Source: VRUE01 sp963717375
GTDB lineage: Bacteria > Actinomycetota > Thermoleophilia > Solirubrobacterales > 70-9
Length of the DNA: 64,000 bases
NCBI GenBank assembly: GCA_963717375.1
Contig: OY970329.1
Span: 496,001 to 560,000 of the forward strand
Reading direction: 5' to 3'
The stretch's first letter is position 1. Every line of letters starts with the position of its first letter. Position numbers and translations under genes: made by a program. This document shows, one piece after another, positions 39,532-48,199 of this stretch. The notes under the pieces are model-generated. The model was not told the origin of the DNA. It did not search any database and saw nothing but the letters and a program-made list of their open reading frames with translations.

Positions 39532-41853
39532 TCAGTCCGGGGGTTCTGTCTTGCGGGCCCGGCGGCGGAGGAACCAGACCGGGATGAAAAGCGCGCGAGC
39601 GGTCCGGTCGAACCCCCGGCCAACCGCGAGCAGGGCTCGCATCCTGAAGCTGCCCGTCGGGGCGTGGACGACCGCCGCGCCGAGCATTCCGCGCAGGACG
39701 AAGACGGCGCGGGTGGCAAGACCGGTCATCCGCTTGGGGGGTAGATCGGGCAGGGCGGCGTCGCCGATCGCGTGTTCTTTGAGGTGAGCCCGCCAACCGC
39801 CGGGGGCTTCGAGCGCGGCCGGCATTTCTGCTTTGAGGATCTCGACCTGGACAGCCTCGATCGCGGCCTCCTGCTCTTTGACGGTGGCGTCGGCGCGGGC
39901 CGCGCGGACGAGGATCTCAGCGGCGTCGAGGCGCCCCCAAAGGATGTCGTTTTCCCGCCACTTGCCGTCGAGGAAGCCGCCGAAGTGCATCGCCGTATCG
40001 CCGGCCAGCTTTTTCTCCGCTTCGACGCCGGTGCTGATCGCCGTCCGCGGGCTGATCTGAGCGTGGTTGACGAGGTCGCGCGAGCGCGGGCCACCGCCCA
40101 TCTCGACCGGCAGGAGGACGGAATCGCGCTGGGCGAAACCGCGGAACACGTTGAGCAGATCGACCTCGAAAGACTGGCGTTTGCCGTCGGTGAGCGCGTG
40201 GTGCGGCAGATGGATCGAGACCCCCTCGACGGCGGTTTCCACCATGGCTGCGATGGGGACCTCCCGCATGCGAGCGACAAGCGCGGCAAACGCTTGGGCG
40301 ACTTTCCCGCGCGCGATCTCAAACGCGGCCGTCGGCCCCACGGACTCCTCCAGCTCGCCATCGCCTCGATCGAGTGAGATCTCCTGGTCCGCGAACTGCG
40401 CCCAGAGCAGCTGGGACGCCTGCTCGAACGCATCCCACAGAGCCCCCTTGATCGCATTCAGGTCGGCCGGCTCGAAGCGTTCGCCCTCCCCTACCTCCTC
40501 CGGCCCCAGCGCCATCCCGATCAGCTTGATCAGGTAGTAGATGCGGCGCTGCTCGAAGGCGAGGTCGGGGGCGTCGCCCTCACCCGGCGCCGAGATCTGC
40601 CCGAGCGCCGCCTCGACGAAAGCGGCGCGGATCGCCTCCAGGTCGGCGCCCTCGGGCGAGGCGAGCCGCACCGCGAGCATCAGCTGATCGGCGATCTCGC
40701 CGGCCCAGGCGCGAGCGCGCAGGTTCTCGTAGGGACCGAAATTGGCGACGACGAGGCCGGCCCTTTCCCAGGCTTCCCTGGATGAATCGCCGAGCTCCGG
40801 CTCGTACCTCGCCAGCTCCTCCTCGAGGTCGAGCGTCATATCGAGGATGCGGCGGGCGGCGGCGTTGTGCTCTTCGAGCGATTCGAGGTCGCGGGCGATG
40901 CTCTGGTAGCGGGGGATCTTGGCGACGGCGCCGAGGGCGACCTGATCGAAGGCCGGTTCGAGTCCGGGCGCGGGATCGAGGGTCGCGGCTTCGGGATCGG
41001 GGTCGACGCTGAGCAGCCAGCGGCGGACCGAGCGATCCGAGGAGCGCGTGAAGATCGCCTCGAGCGCGTCGGTGAAGGGCTTGTTGTTGAGGATGCCGCC
41101 GTCGGCGAACCATCCGCTCGGCTCATCGTGCGGGCCAAGCAGGCCGTCGGCCTCGTCGATCAGAACCGGCTCGAAGGCGATTGGGAAGGCGCTCGTCGCC
41201 CGGGCCAGCTTGACCAGATGATCGTTGACACGCACCTGGTCGCCGGGCTCGGCCGATCCCGGTGGAGCGTTGAAGTCGTCGCGTTTATAGCGGCGGCGGA
41301 GCTTGAGCCGGAAGACGTAGCGGTGCAGGAGTGTCGGTATGTCGCGGCCGAGCGAGTCGATGAACTGGCGCCGGTTGCCGCGAATGTGGGTCGAGGAGAC
41401 GAAGAGGTCAAGCACCCCGTCCGGGTCCGGTTTCCAAGCAGGCAGGTCGAGCTTGGCGAACCCCTCGCCCAACCTTTCCTCGAAGAAGTCGCGCCGCAGC
41501 AGCGACTTCGGGCCCTTGTCGTCGAGGCGGTGCATCAGCTCGGCGATGTCGCCCCCTTTGACCCAGAGGTCGCGGACCGACTGGACGTCGGCCCCGGTCG
41601 CGATCGCCTTGGCGAGCAGGATGCCGTTGATCCCGCCCGCCGAAGTGCCGGCGATCACGTCGACGCCGGCCTTCGAGATCCCGGCCTTTGCCAGCGCTTC
41701 GGTGTAGGCCTCGCTGGCGCCATCGACGCCCGCCGAGGCGCACAGCAGCCGCTGCACCTCCACCACCACCCCATATATGTAGACGGCGAGGGCAACGCCG
41801 CCGTAGAGGACGAGCCCAAGCCGAAGCTCGGGCTCGCGGTTACCGCGCGCCAC
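39532..41853 (-). CDS. Patatin-like phospholipase with DUF3376-type C-terminus
   Basis: 773 residues. N-terminal patatin domain: LVLYGGVALAVYIYG (oxyanion loop), VIAGTSAGGINGIL (nucleophile Ser in GTSAG) and WFADGGILNNKPF (catalytic Asp). A long C-terminal helical region follows, as in actinobacterial patatin-related proteins. A short hydrophobic run near residue 30 (ALAVYIYGVVV) could touch the membrane. Lipid acyl hydrolase activity is likely. It overlaps the upstream small gene by 14 bp. Confidence 0.92.
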   Translation of the reverse strand: MARGNREPELRLGLVLYGGVALAVYIYGVVVEVQRLLCASAGVDGASEAYTEALAKAGISKAGVDVIAGTSAGGINGILLAKAIATGADVQSVRDLWVKGGDIAELMHRLDDKGPKSLLRRDFFEERLGEGFAKLDLPAWKPDPDGVLDLFVSSTHIRGNRRQFIDSLGRDIPTLLHRYVFRLKLRRRYKRDDFNAPPGSAEPGDQVRVNDHLVKLARATSAFPIAFEPVLIDEADGLLGPHDEPSGWFADGGILNNKPFTDALEAIFTRSSDRSVRRWLLSVDPDPEAATLDPAPGLEPAFDQVALGAVAKIPRYQSIARDLESLEEHNAAARRILDMTLDLEEELARYEPELGDSSREAWERAGLVVANFGPYENLRARAWAGEIADQLMLAVRLASPEGADLEAIRAAFVEAALGQISAPGEGDAPDLAFEQRRIYYLIKLIGMALGPEEVGEGERFEPADLNAIKGALWDAFEQASQLLWAQFADQEISLDRGDGELEESVGPTAAFEIARGKVAQAFAALVARMREVPIAAMVETAVEGVSIHLPHHALTDGKRQSFEVDLLNVFRGFAQRDSVLLPVEMGGGPRSRDLVNHAQISPRTAISTGVEAEKKLAGDTAMHFGGFLDGKWRENDILWGRLDAAEILVRAARADATVKEQEAAIEAVQVEILKAEMPAALEAPGGWRAHLKEHAIGDAALPDLPPKRMTGLATRAVFVLRGMLGAAVVHAPTGSFRMRALLAVGRGFDRTARALFIPVWFLRRRARKTEPPD

Positions 41854-42283
41854 CCAGGGCGTCCGTGATCTCGGCGATCGCCGCGGTCTCCGCCTCGCTC
41901 ACCGCTCCGTCGCCCTCCTTCTTGGCGCCCGCGACGCGGTTCGCCAGCGAGATGACGAAGAGCCGGTAGTCGCCGACCTCCTCCACGGTTGCCTTCTGTT
42001 CGACCAGAGCGATCGCTTCGCGGATCCGCTCCAGGCCGTGCTGCTTCAGCTCCTCGGGCGAGTGCGACTTGGTGCGGTCCATCTCCGGCTTGCTCGAGAC
42101 CAACTCGTCGAGCAGCGCCGAATCTCCATGCTCCTTGCGTGCCTCCGCGTAGGCCTTGGCCATCGCGATGACCTCGCGGAAGGTGCCGCCCCGCTGGGCC
42201 GTCGAGACGATCATCCCGGCGCTCGTCGGCCCCTCACGAACCACGTCCCACTCCTCAGCGGTGAAATCGGCGCTTCCCGTCAT
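41840..42283 (-). CDS. Conserved hypothetical protein upstream of patatin
   Basis: 147 residues from ATG 42283, with AGGAG eight bases upstream. Helical, charged and without membrane segments: FTAEEWDVVREGPTSAGMIV, then KAYAEARKEHGDSALLDELV and LFVISLANRVAGAKKEG. The arrangement recalls small tellurite-resistance-like helical proteins, but I cannot assign a family. The 14-bp overlap with the patatin gene suggests coupled expression. Confidence 0.75.
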   Translation of the reverse strand: MTGSADFTAEEWDVVREGPTSAGMIVSTAQRGGTFREVIAMAKAYAEARKEHGDSALLDELVSSKPEMDRTKSHSPEELKQHGLERIREAIALVEQKATVEEVGDYRLFVISLANRVAGAKKEGDGAVSEAETAAIAEITDALGGAR

Positions 42284-42346
42284 CGGCAAATCTCCTCTCG
42301 AAGGCTCTCTGGGGCCCTCACGCTACTCGTCGGCTGACGGGGCCCC

Positions 42347-42661
42347 TCAGGCGTCGGGATGGGAGGACTCGTCGGCCTCGCCGAAATCGCCGCCCTCGGA
42401 GTCCTCGGCGGGGGTGGCGTCACGGTCAGGGAAACGGTGTTCATCACCATGGCTGGCGATCTCCTCGAGCCGCTTCTCGGCCAACTCGAAGCCCTCCGCC
42501 TCACCCTGACCTCCCTCGATCAGCGGCTGTTGGGACGGATCGTCGGTGTCGCTCGGCACCTCGCCGCCGATCTCGCCCGCCTCCGCGGCGGCGGCATCAG
42601 TCTCTTCCTCGACGAGCCGTTTCTGCTTGCGCTCCTGGTCTCCCTGATCTTGCTCGTTCAT
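42347..42661 (-). CDS. Small acidic disordered protein
   Basis: 104 residues from ATG 42661, with GGAG upstream. Rich in Glu, Asp, Gly and Gln; no hydrophobic core. The only conserved-looking segment is EGFELAEKRLEEIASHGDEH. Function unknown. The longer upstream frame is probably not translated, because it crosses the promoter region of the divergent gene. Confidence 0.65.
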   Translation of the reverse strand: MNEQDQGDQERKQKRLVEEETDAAAAEAGEIGGEVPSDTDDPSQQPLIEGGQGEAEGFELAEKRLEEIASHGDEHRFPDRDATPAEDSEGGDFGEADESSHPDA

Positions 42662-42773
42662 CTCACTCCATCCATATCGATCCTCTTGCGGTCGCCTCCA
42701 GCCGCTACCCGGGCGCCGGCCGGGCAAATCAGCCCCGATGTTTCCGATCTCGCCATCTGGGTATGGAGGCGCC

Positions 42774-43004
42774 ATGCGAAGCCCTGACACGAGGACGCAG
42801 CCTCATCCCGGGGATATCTGGATCAGCCGTCCGCCCTACCTTTTCCTCGCCCACATCCTCGAGGTGGACGATCGTCGCGATCCCGCCGTGGTCAGTTATG
42901 TGCTGCACGACGAAGACGGCTTCGTGCTCGAGCAGGTCAGCCAGGCGACGCTCGATCGCGGCTGGTGGCACTCGTTCCAGCCGATGGAGCGTCGCTACGG
43001 ATAG
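42774..43004 (+). CDS. Small conserved hypothetical protein
   Basis: 76 residues. ATG 42774 follows GGAGG by 4 bases, a strong ribosome site. Compact beta-rich look: HPGDIWISRPPYLFLAHILE, AVVSYVLHDEDGFVLEQV and RGWWHSFQPM. No known motif. It is followed after about 100 bp by the glutamate decarboxylase gene. Confidence 0.7.
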   Translation: MRSPDTRTQPHPGDIWISRPPYLFLAHILEVDDRRDPAVVSYVLHDEDGFVLEQVSQATLDRGWWHSFQPMERRYG

Positions 43005-43106
43005 ATCCTCGTTCCGGGCTTGGGATACGCTCGCCGCAGCCGGCCAGTAAGGCCGAGCCGCATGCGCCGGGCGCATCGAAACTCCAACCTGGATCGAGGA
43101 CCCTCC

Positions 43107-44483
43107 ATGACCAAGCCCCACAGCGCCGAAGAGGTCGCAATGCTCTACGGCAACCGCTTCCTCACCGAGGACGCCCCCGATGGCCCCTTCCCGGTCAGCG
43201 GCATGCCCGCCCTCGATGCGATGCGACTGGTCGACGAGGAACTCGCCGTCGAGGGGGATCCCAACCGCAACCTGGCGACCTTCGTCACCACCTGGATGGA
43301 GCCCGAGGCCCAGCGGCTGATCGCGGAGAACCTCTACCGCAACTTCATCGACCACGCCGAGTATCCGATCTCGGCCGAGATCGAGCAGCGCTGCATCCGC
43401 ATGCTCGCCGACCTCTTCAACGCGCCAGGGGAGACCACGGGCGCCCGCACGCAGGGTTCCTCAGAGGCGATCATGCTCGGCGCGCTCTCGCTGAAGTGGA
43501 AGTGGAAGCAGCGCCGCGAAGCCGCGTCGCAACCAGTCGACAAGCCGAACCTGGTCTTCGGCGGCGACGTCCACGTGGTCTGGGAGAAGTTCTGCCGCTA
43601 CTTCGACGTCGAGCCGCGGATCGTGCCGCTGCAGGAAGGCAAGTACGTGATCGGGCCCGATGACGTCGAGCCGCTGATCGACGAGAACACGATCGGCGTC
43701 GCCGCGGTGCTCGGCACCACCTTCACCGGCCACGCCGACGACATCGTCGGCATCAACGACCTCCTGCTCGGGATCAAGAAGGAACGGGAACTCGACGTGC
43801 CGCTGCACGTCGACGGCGCCAGCGGTGGCTTCGTCTGGCCCTTCCTCTACCCCGACTCCAAGTGGGACTTCCGACTCGAGCAGGTGCGCTCGATCAACGT
43901 CTCCGGGCACAAGTTCGGACTCGTCTACCCGGGCGTCGGCTGGCTGGTCTTCCGCGAGGAAAGCGACCTGGCCGAGGACCTCGTCTTCTACGAGAACTAC
44001 CTGGGCAAAAGAGACGCCACCTTCACCCTCAACTTCTCCACCGGCGCCTCGATGGTCCTCGCCCAGTACTACAACTTCGTCCGCTACGGGCGTCAGGGCT
44101 ACGCCTACATCATGGAGGCTATGCAGAAGAACGCCCACGCTCTCGCCGGCCGCCTCGAGGAGAGCGGCGACTTCGAGCTGATCGGCGCCGACAAAGAGCA
44201 GCTGCCGCTGGTCGCCTTCAAGCTGGCGGAGGGCAAGAACTACGACGAGTTCGACCTCTCCTGGCAGCTCTCGGCCGAGCGCGGCTGGATGCTGCCCGCC
44301 TACACCCTGCCCCCCAACGCCGAAAAAGAGAAGGTGCTGCGGGCGCTGGTCAAGGAGACGCTGAGCCGCGAGCAGGTCGACCGCCTCGCCGACGACATCG
44401 CGACCGCCTGCGCGACTCTGGAGAAGAAGGGCGGCGCCCATCCCTCCGAGCGCAAGCAAGTAAAGACCGGCACCGGCTACTGA
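43107..44483 (+). CDS. gad: Glutamate decarboxylase (PLP-dependent)
   Basis: 458 residues. Fold-type I PLP enzyme of the GadA/B group: the PLP Lys lies in NVSGHKFGLVYPGVGW, and DVPLHVDGASGGFVWPF holds the ring-stacking and Asp residues. Substrate-site segments (LATFVTTWMEPEA, GARTQGSSEAIMLG) match glutamate decarboxylases. It converts glutamate to GABA, consuming a proton. GAGGA lies 10-14 bases before ATG 43107. No glutamate/GABA antiporter is nearby. Confidence 0.95.
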   Translation: MTKPHSAEEVAMLYGNRFLTEDAPDGPFPVSGMPALDAMRLVDEELAVEGDPNRNLATFVTTWMEPEAQRLIAENLYRNFIDHAEYPISAEIEQRCIRMLADLFNAPGETTGARTQGSSEAIMLGALSLKWKWKQRREAASQPVDKPNLVFGGDVHVVWEKFCRYFDVEPRIVPLQEGKYVIGPDDVEPLIDENTIGVAAVLGTTFTGHADDIVGINDLLLGIKKERELDVPLHVDGASGGFVWPFLYPDSKWDFRLEQVRSINVSGHKFGLVYPGVGWLVFREESDLAEDLVFYENYLGKRDATFTLNFSTGASMVLAQYYNFVRYGRQGYAYIMEAMQKNAHALAGRLEESGDFELIGADKEQLPLVAFKLAEGKNYDEFDLSWQLSAERGWMLPAYTLPPNAEKEKVLRALVKETLSREQVDRLADDIATACATLEKKGGAHPSERKQVKTGTGY

Positions 44484-44493
44484 GGCGCGCCCG

Positions 44494-45363
44494 ATGAGTG
44501 CGAGCAGCGTCGCGGTCGTCACCGACAGCACGACCTACCTCCCCCCGGAGCTGATCAAGCGCTGGGGGATCCAGCAGGTGAGCCTCTACGTGGGATGGGG
44601 CGACGAGCGCCTGCCCGAGCGTGAGTACGACCTCGACCAGTTCTACGCCCGGCTGCGCGACTCGTCCGACCTGCCGTCGACCTCGCAGCCGTCGGTCGGC
44701 GATTTCCTCGCCTGCTTCGAGCCGCTTGCCGAAGCGGGCCGCGACATCGTCTCGATACACATCGCCAGTGGCCTCTCCGGCACCTACGAGAGCGCCATCG
44801 AGGCGGCCCGGGTCATCGGCGACAGAGGGCTTCCCGGCCGGGTCGAGGTGGTCGACGGACAGACGGGAGCGGGCGGCCTCGGCTGCCTGGTCCTCGCCGC
44901 CGCCGCGGCGGCCGAGCAGGGCCTAGCGCTGGGAGCAGTCGTTGACGCCGTCCGCAAAACCCGCGAGGGACTCGAGATGTGGTTCTGCCTCGACACCCTC
45001 GAGTACCTGCGCAAGGGAGGCCGCATCGGCGCCGCCCAAGCCCTCGTCGGTTCGGCCCTCAAAATCAAGCCGATCCTCACCTTCGGCACCGAGATCACCC
45101 CGGTCGGCCGCGTCCGCACCCGCAAGCGAGCGATGCAGCAGATGGTCGCCTACCAGCACGAACTGCAGAGTCGCGGCGCAACCGACTGGTTCGTCCAGCA
45201 CGCCCAATCGTTCGACGACGCCGAGGCCCTGGTCACCGGGGGAACAGAGATCCTCGGCAAAGCGCCCCTCTTCTGCACCCAGGTCGGCCCGGTGCTCGGC
45301 GCCCATCTCGGCTCCGGGATGCTGGTCGGCGGCATCGGAACCCGCCCCGCCGGCGGCCTCTAA
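44494..45363 (+). CDS. DegV family protein
   Basis: 289 residues. The fatty-acid-binding DegV fold is visible: VAVVTDSTTYLP at the start, TSQPSVGDF, HIASGLSGTYESA, and LRKGGRIGAAQALVGSALKIKPIL in the middle. These proteins bind a fatty acid, probably for fatty-acid kinase use. It begins 10 bp after the decarboxylase gene and is probably in its operon. It ends with a 4-bp convergent overlap with the DUF1275 gene. Confidence 0.93.
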   Translation: MSASSVAVVTDSTTYLPPELIKRWGIQQVSLYVGWGDERLPEREYDLDQFYARLRDSSDLPSTSQPSVGDFLACFEPLAEAGRDIVSIHIASGLSGTYESAIEAARVIGDRGLPGRVEVVDGQTGAGGLGCLVLAAAAAAEQGLALGAVVDAVRKTREGLEMWFCLDTLEYLRKGGRIGAAQALVGSALKIKPILTFGTEITPVGRVRTRKRAMQQMVAYQHELQSRGATDWFVQHAQSFDDAEALVTGGTEILGKAPLFCTQVGPVLGAHLGSGMLVGGIGTRPAGGL

Positions 45364-46013
45364 GCCCAGCCGGGCTTGCCGGTCGAGAACCTGTGGGCGG
45401 CAACGGCGCTGGCTGCCATCAGTGCCGCGGCCAGCGCCAGCGGAAGCACGAGGTCGACCTCGACCACGAGCAGGGCACCGACCAGGGCACCGGTGAACAT
45501 CGCCGCAACCGGGATCAGGCGGCGAACGGTGGCGCCGCCGGCTCCACCGGCGAGTCGTGAGTCGGCGGCCATGCCGGTCAGGGTCAAGGTGAGGACGGTC
45601 GTCGTCAGGTCGGGGACGGCGAGGCGGCGGGCCGTGGCGTTCTGGATTCCCATCGCGATGCCCAGCGGGGCGATCAGCGCGTAGCGGGCGCCGTCGGAAA
45701 CCGGCTCGCCGGCGATCGCCGCGAGAACGGTGGCGAGTAGGACCGGCAGGACCGCGATCGCCGAAGCGGTGCGCAGCTGCCGGCCTCGGTGGCCACCCAA
45801 CCGCGTCGCGATCCGGCCGCCGGCAAGCGCGCCGAGGAGAAACGCGGCCAGCGCGGCAATCGATGCCGACGCGGAGAGACCTGGGGCACCGGCCAAGGCG
45901 AAGCCGAGGAAGACGACGTTGCCGGTCATGTTGGCGACGAAGACGTGGCCGAGGGCGATGTAGCTGACGGCGTCGACGATCCCGGTGACCATCGTCAGCA
46001 AAACCAAGAGCAC
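45360..46013 (-). CDS. DUF1275 (YoaK-type) membrane protein
   Basis: 217 residues, GTG start. About six membrane helices. The family signature is present: VTGIVDAVSYIALGHVFVANMTGNVV near the N-terminus (split here across two helices), and GIAMGIQNATARRLAVPDLTTTVLT in the middle. Function unknown, likely transport or membrane homeostasis. Confidence 0.88.
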   Translation of the reverse strand: MLLVLLTMVTGIVDAVSYIALGHVFVANMTGNVVFLGFALAGAPGLSASASIAALAAFLLGALAGGRIATRLGGHRGRQLRTASAIAVLPVLLATVLAAIAGEPVSDGARYALIAPLGIAMGIQNATARRLAVPDLTTTVLTLTLTGMAADSRLAGGAGGATVRRLIPVAAMFTGALVGALLVVEVDLVLPLALAAALMAASAVAAHRFSTGKPGWA

Positions 46014-46077
46014 CGGCAGTGGGCCGTGGCCGCTGCCGGTCCACGGCCAGCGCGCCCGTACCGACTCGACAACTGAC

Positions 46078-46419
46078 TTAGGCGGAGTGGGCTCCGTGTT
46101 CTTGCTCCTCGACCGTGAGCTCGGCGGTCGGGAAGGCCTCGAGCCGCTCGTCGGGAATCGGCTTGCCGCTCTGGACTGAGATCCCGTAGGTGCCGGCGCC
46201 GAGCCGCACCTCGGCCCGGTCGACCGCGGCGAGCTGCCGCTTCAGGTCTTGGACCCGGCCGGCGTCGAACTCGTCCTGGTAGAGACCCTCCGAGTCCTTG
46301 TCGCCGGGTTCGATTCGGGCGTCGCCCTCCTCGGGGCCTTCGCCTTCGACCGTGGCGATCTGCTGCTCGATCTGCTCGCGCTCACGGGCAAGCAATTCTC
46401 TGGCGCGCTCCGGCTTCAC
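46078..46419 (-). CDS. DksA/TraR-like coiled-coil protein lacking the zinc-finger cysteines
   Basis: 113 residues from GTG 46419. An N-terminal helical coiled coil (LLAREREQIEQQIATVEGE) and a C-terminal YGISVQSGKPIPDERLEAFP segment, which is the DksA/TraR C4 finger region (normally YGxCxxCGxPIxxxRLxAxP) with all cysteines replaced. It may bind RNA polymerase without zinc. The gene is divergent from the SET-domain gene. Confidence 0.8.
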   Translation of the reverse strand: MKPERARELLAREREQIEQQIATVEGEGPEEGDARIEPGDKDSEGLYQDEFDAGRVQDLKRQLAAVDRAEVRLGAGTYGISVQSGKPIPDERLEAFPTAELTVEEQEHGAHSA

Positions 46420-46539
46420 GGCAACACCGTAGCGCGGCCGTCGGCCAAAGCACCCGATGGCCTCCCAGTTGCTCGACGGCGATGGTCTAGTGTCGCCGGG
46501 CACGGTTTCGCCGTGCGCAAACAATTGAGAGGCGGTCCC

Positions 46540-47022
46540 TTGGATCCTGTCGGCTATGAGATGTGCACTCCCGAAGGCGGCAAGGGCGGTGGGGTCCGCG
46601 CGACGCGTGGCTTCGAAGTCGGTGAGACGGTGATGATCGGGGTGCTCGAAGGCGAGGTCGCTCGCAACGACTCGCACGCGACCCAGGTGAGTCGCACCAA
46701 GTGGGCCCGCCACGGCGGTCTCGGGCCCAAGGTCAACCACTCGTGCAGCCCCAACTGCGGCGTCGAGCTCAACGAGACCGGTGCCTGCGACTTCGTCGCT
46801 CGCCGCTCGATCGCCAATGGCGAGGAGATCACCTTCGACTACGCGATGCGCAACTACGACATCGAGCACTTCCCCGGCGGTTGTCTATGCGGCGCCGATA
46901 TCTGCCGCGGCGCGGTGACCGGCTGGAAGGACCTGCCGGAGGAGCGCAAGGCGGCCTACGAGGGCCTGGTCGCCCCCTACCTGCTCGAGATCGACCGCGA
47001 ACTGGCTGTCTCGGTCGCCTGA
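46540..47022 (+). CDS. SET-domain protein (putative lysine methyltransferase)
   Basis: 160 residues from TTG 46540, chosen because GAGAGG lies 7 bases upstream; GTG 46513 is an alternative. SET motifs are clear: GGVRATRGFEVGETV, NHSCSPNCGVE and GEEITFDYA, with a post-SET-like cysteine segment GCLCGADICRG. It should use S-adenosylmethionine to methylate a lysine of a protein substrate. Stand-alone bacterial SET proteins exist but their targets are mostly unknown. Confidence 0.88.
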   Translation: MDPVGYEMCTPEGGKGGGVRATRGFEVGETVMIGVLEGEVARNDSHATQVSRTKWARHGGLGPKVNHSCSPNCGVELNETGACDFVARRSIANGEEITFDYAMRNYDIEHFPGGCLCGADICRGAVTGWKDLPEERKAAYEGLVAPYLLEIDRELAVSVA

Positions 47023-47083
47023 ACCCAGCCCAAAAGTATGAAAAAAGTAGGAAACGACCCCTAAAGGGCTAAAGGAGTTCGTC

Positions 47084-47110
47084 GCTCTCGCCGAACGGGT
47101 AGGCGAGAGC
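47084..47110 (+). promoter_or_regulatory. Hairpin covering the ribosome-binding site of the zinc-ribbon gene
   Basis: GCTCTCGCC (47084-47092) pairs perfectly with GGCGAGAGC (47102-47110), with a 9-nt loop. The 3' arm contains the likely Shine-Dalgarno (AGGCGAG) and ends 1 nt before the ATG at 47112, so the stem would mask translation initiation. Confidence 0.7.
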
Positions 47111-47111
47111 A

Positions 47112-47342
47112 ATGTTCCAATGCAACCAATGTCATACCGAGTACGGCGGGATCCGCGGGATCACCACCGGCACGTGCCCGCGCTGCAGGCAGCGGGAGAA
47201 CACTGAGAACACGCAGCCCTCGCCCGCTTCGGCGGTCGGGGCAGCGAGGCGGTCGCCCCAGCTGACCGCTTCCAACTGGTCCTCCGTCGCTTCTCCGTTG
47301 CCCGCTCCGGTCGCACAGCTGGACCGAGCAGCTCGCGCCTAG
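47112..47342 (+). CDS. Small zinc-ribbon protein
   Basis: 76 residues. CNQC near the N-terminus and CPRC 17 residues later form a CxxC/CxxC zinc-binding pair. The C-terminal half is Ser/Ala/Pro-rich and probably disordered. Translation may be controlled by the hairpin over its ribosome site. Function unknown. Confidence 0.6.
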   Translation: MFQCNQCHTEYGGIRGITTGTCPRCRQRENTENTQPSPASAVGAARRSPQLTASNWSSVASPLPAPVAQLDRAARA

Positions 47343-47384
47343 CGCACGCCGCTAACCCGCCGACCCACCCGTATCGTCTCTGCG

Positions 47385-48182
47385 ATGCGGAGCTGGCCGG
47401 CGCAGAGCGACGACCGCGCGGTGCTGATCCGTCGCCTGGCCGTCGCCTCGATTGCCGGGCAGCTGGCCTGGCTGGCGATCGTCGTCCTGGCGGGCCTCCT
47501 CGAGCCCGGCTACAGCGAGATTCGCGATGCCGTCAGCGTGCTCGGCGCCCGCGACGCGGCGCGGCCGTGGGTCTTCGACACCGGGGTCGCGATCTGGGGC
47601 GCCTCGTTCATCGCCGCCGCCGTCGCCCTGGCGCTGGACCGCCGCCGCAGCTGGAAGGGATGGCTTGGCCCGGCGCTGGTCGCCTTTACGGGGCTGGCCC
47701 AGATCCTTGACGGCTTCCCTTTCCCGGCCGACTGCCGCTGGTCGATCGACGCCAACTGCCATGCCCGCGAGCTGGCCGGTCGCGTCTCCTGGCAGCACGT
47801 TGCCCACGGCTGGACCTACTTCCTCGGCGCGATCGCGCTGCAGCTCTCGGTCTTCGCGATGGCCTGGCGGTTCCACGGCGACCGGCGCTGGGGCAGGGCC
47901 GACCTGCTGGCGCTGAGTTCAGGCCTGCTCGGACTGGCGATCTTCGCCGGTCTCTTCTTCGCCACCGGCAACGAAGTCGGCGGCCACTACGGCTTGGTCC
48001 AGCGCCTCGCCCTGGCCGCGGGCGGGATCTGGGTCCTCGCCCTGACGATCGGGCTGCTCGCCATCCACGGTCGCGACCATGACCCGGCGGTCCGCTTCGT
48101 CGACTGGATCCGCACCCTCCCAGGCGGACAACTCGTCGTCAGGCCGGGTAGCGGGCTCGACAGCCCCAGCGCAGACCAGTGA
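47385..48182 (+). CDS. DUF998 family membrane protein
   Basis: 265 residues with about six membrane helices. The family pattern is visible: LLEPGYSEIRDAVSVLGARD after the first helix, FPADCRWSIDANCHARELAGRVSWQHVAHGW in the middle (split across loop and helix), and FFATGNEVGGHYGLVQRLAL near the end. Function unknown. Confidence 0.85.
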   Translation: MRSWPAQSDDRAVLIRRLAVASIAGQLAWLAIVVLAGLLEPGYSEIRDAVSVLGARDAARPWVFDTGVAIWGASFIAAAVALALDRRRSWKGWLGPALVAFTGLAQILDGFPFPADCRWSIDANCHARELAGRVSWQHVAHGWTYFLGAIALQLSVFAMAWRFHGDRRWGRADLLALSSGLLGLAIFAGLFFATGNEVGGHYGLVQRLALAAGGIWVLALTIGLLAIHGRDHDPAVRFVDWIRTLPGGQLVVRPGSGLDSPSADQ

Positions 48183-48199
48183 GTCTGCTGCCAGCCGCC

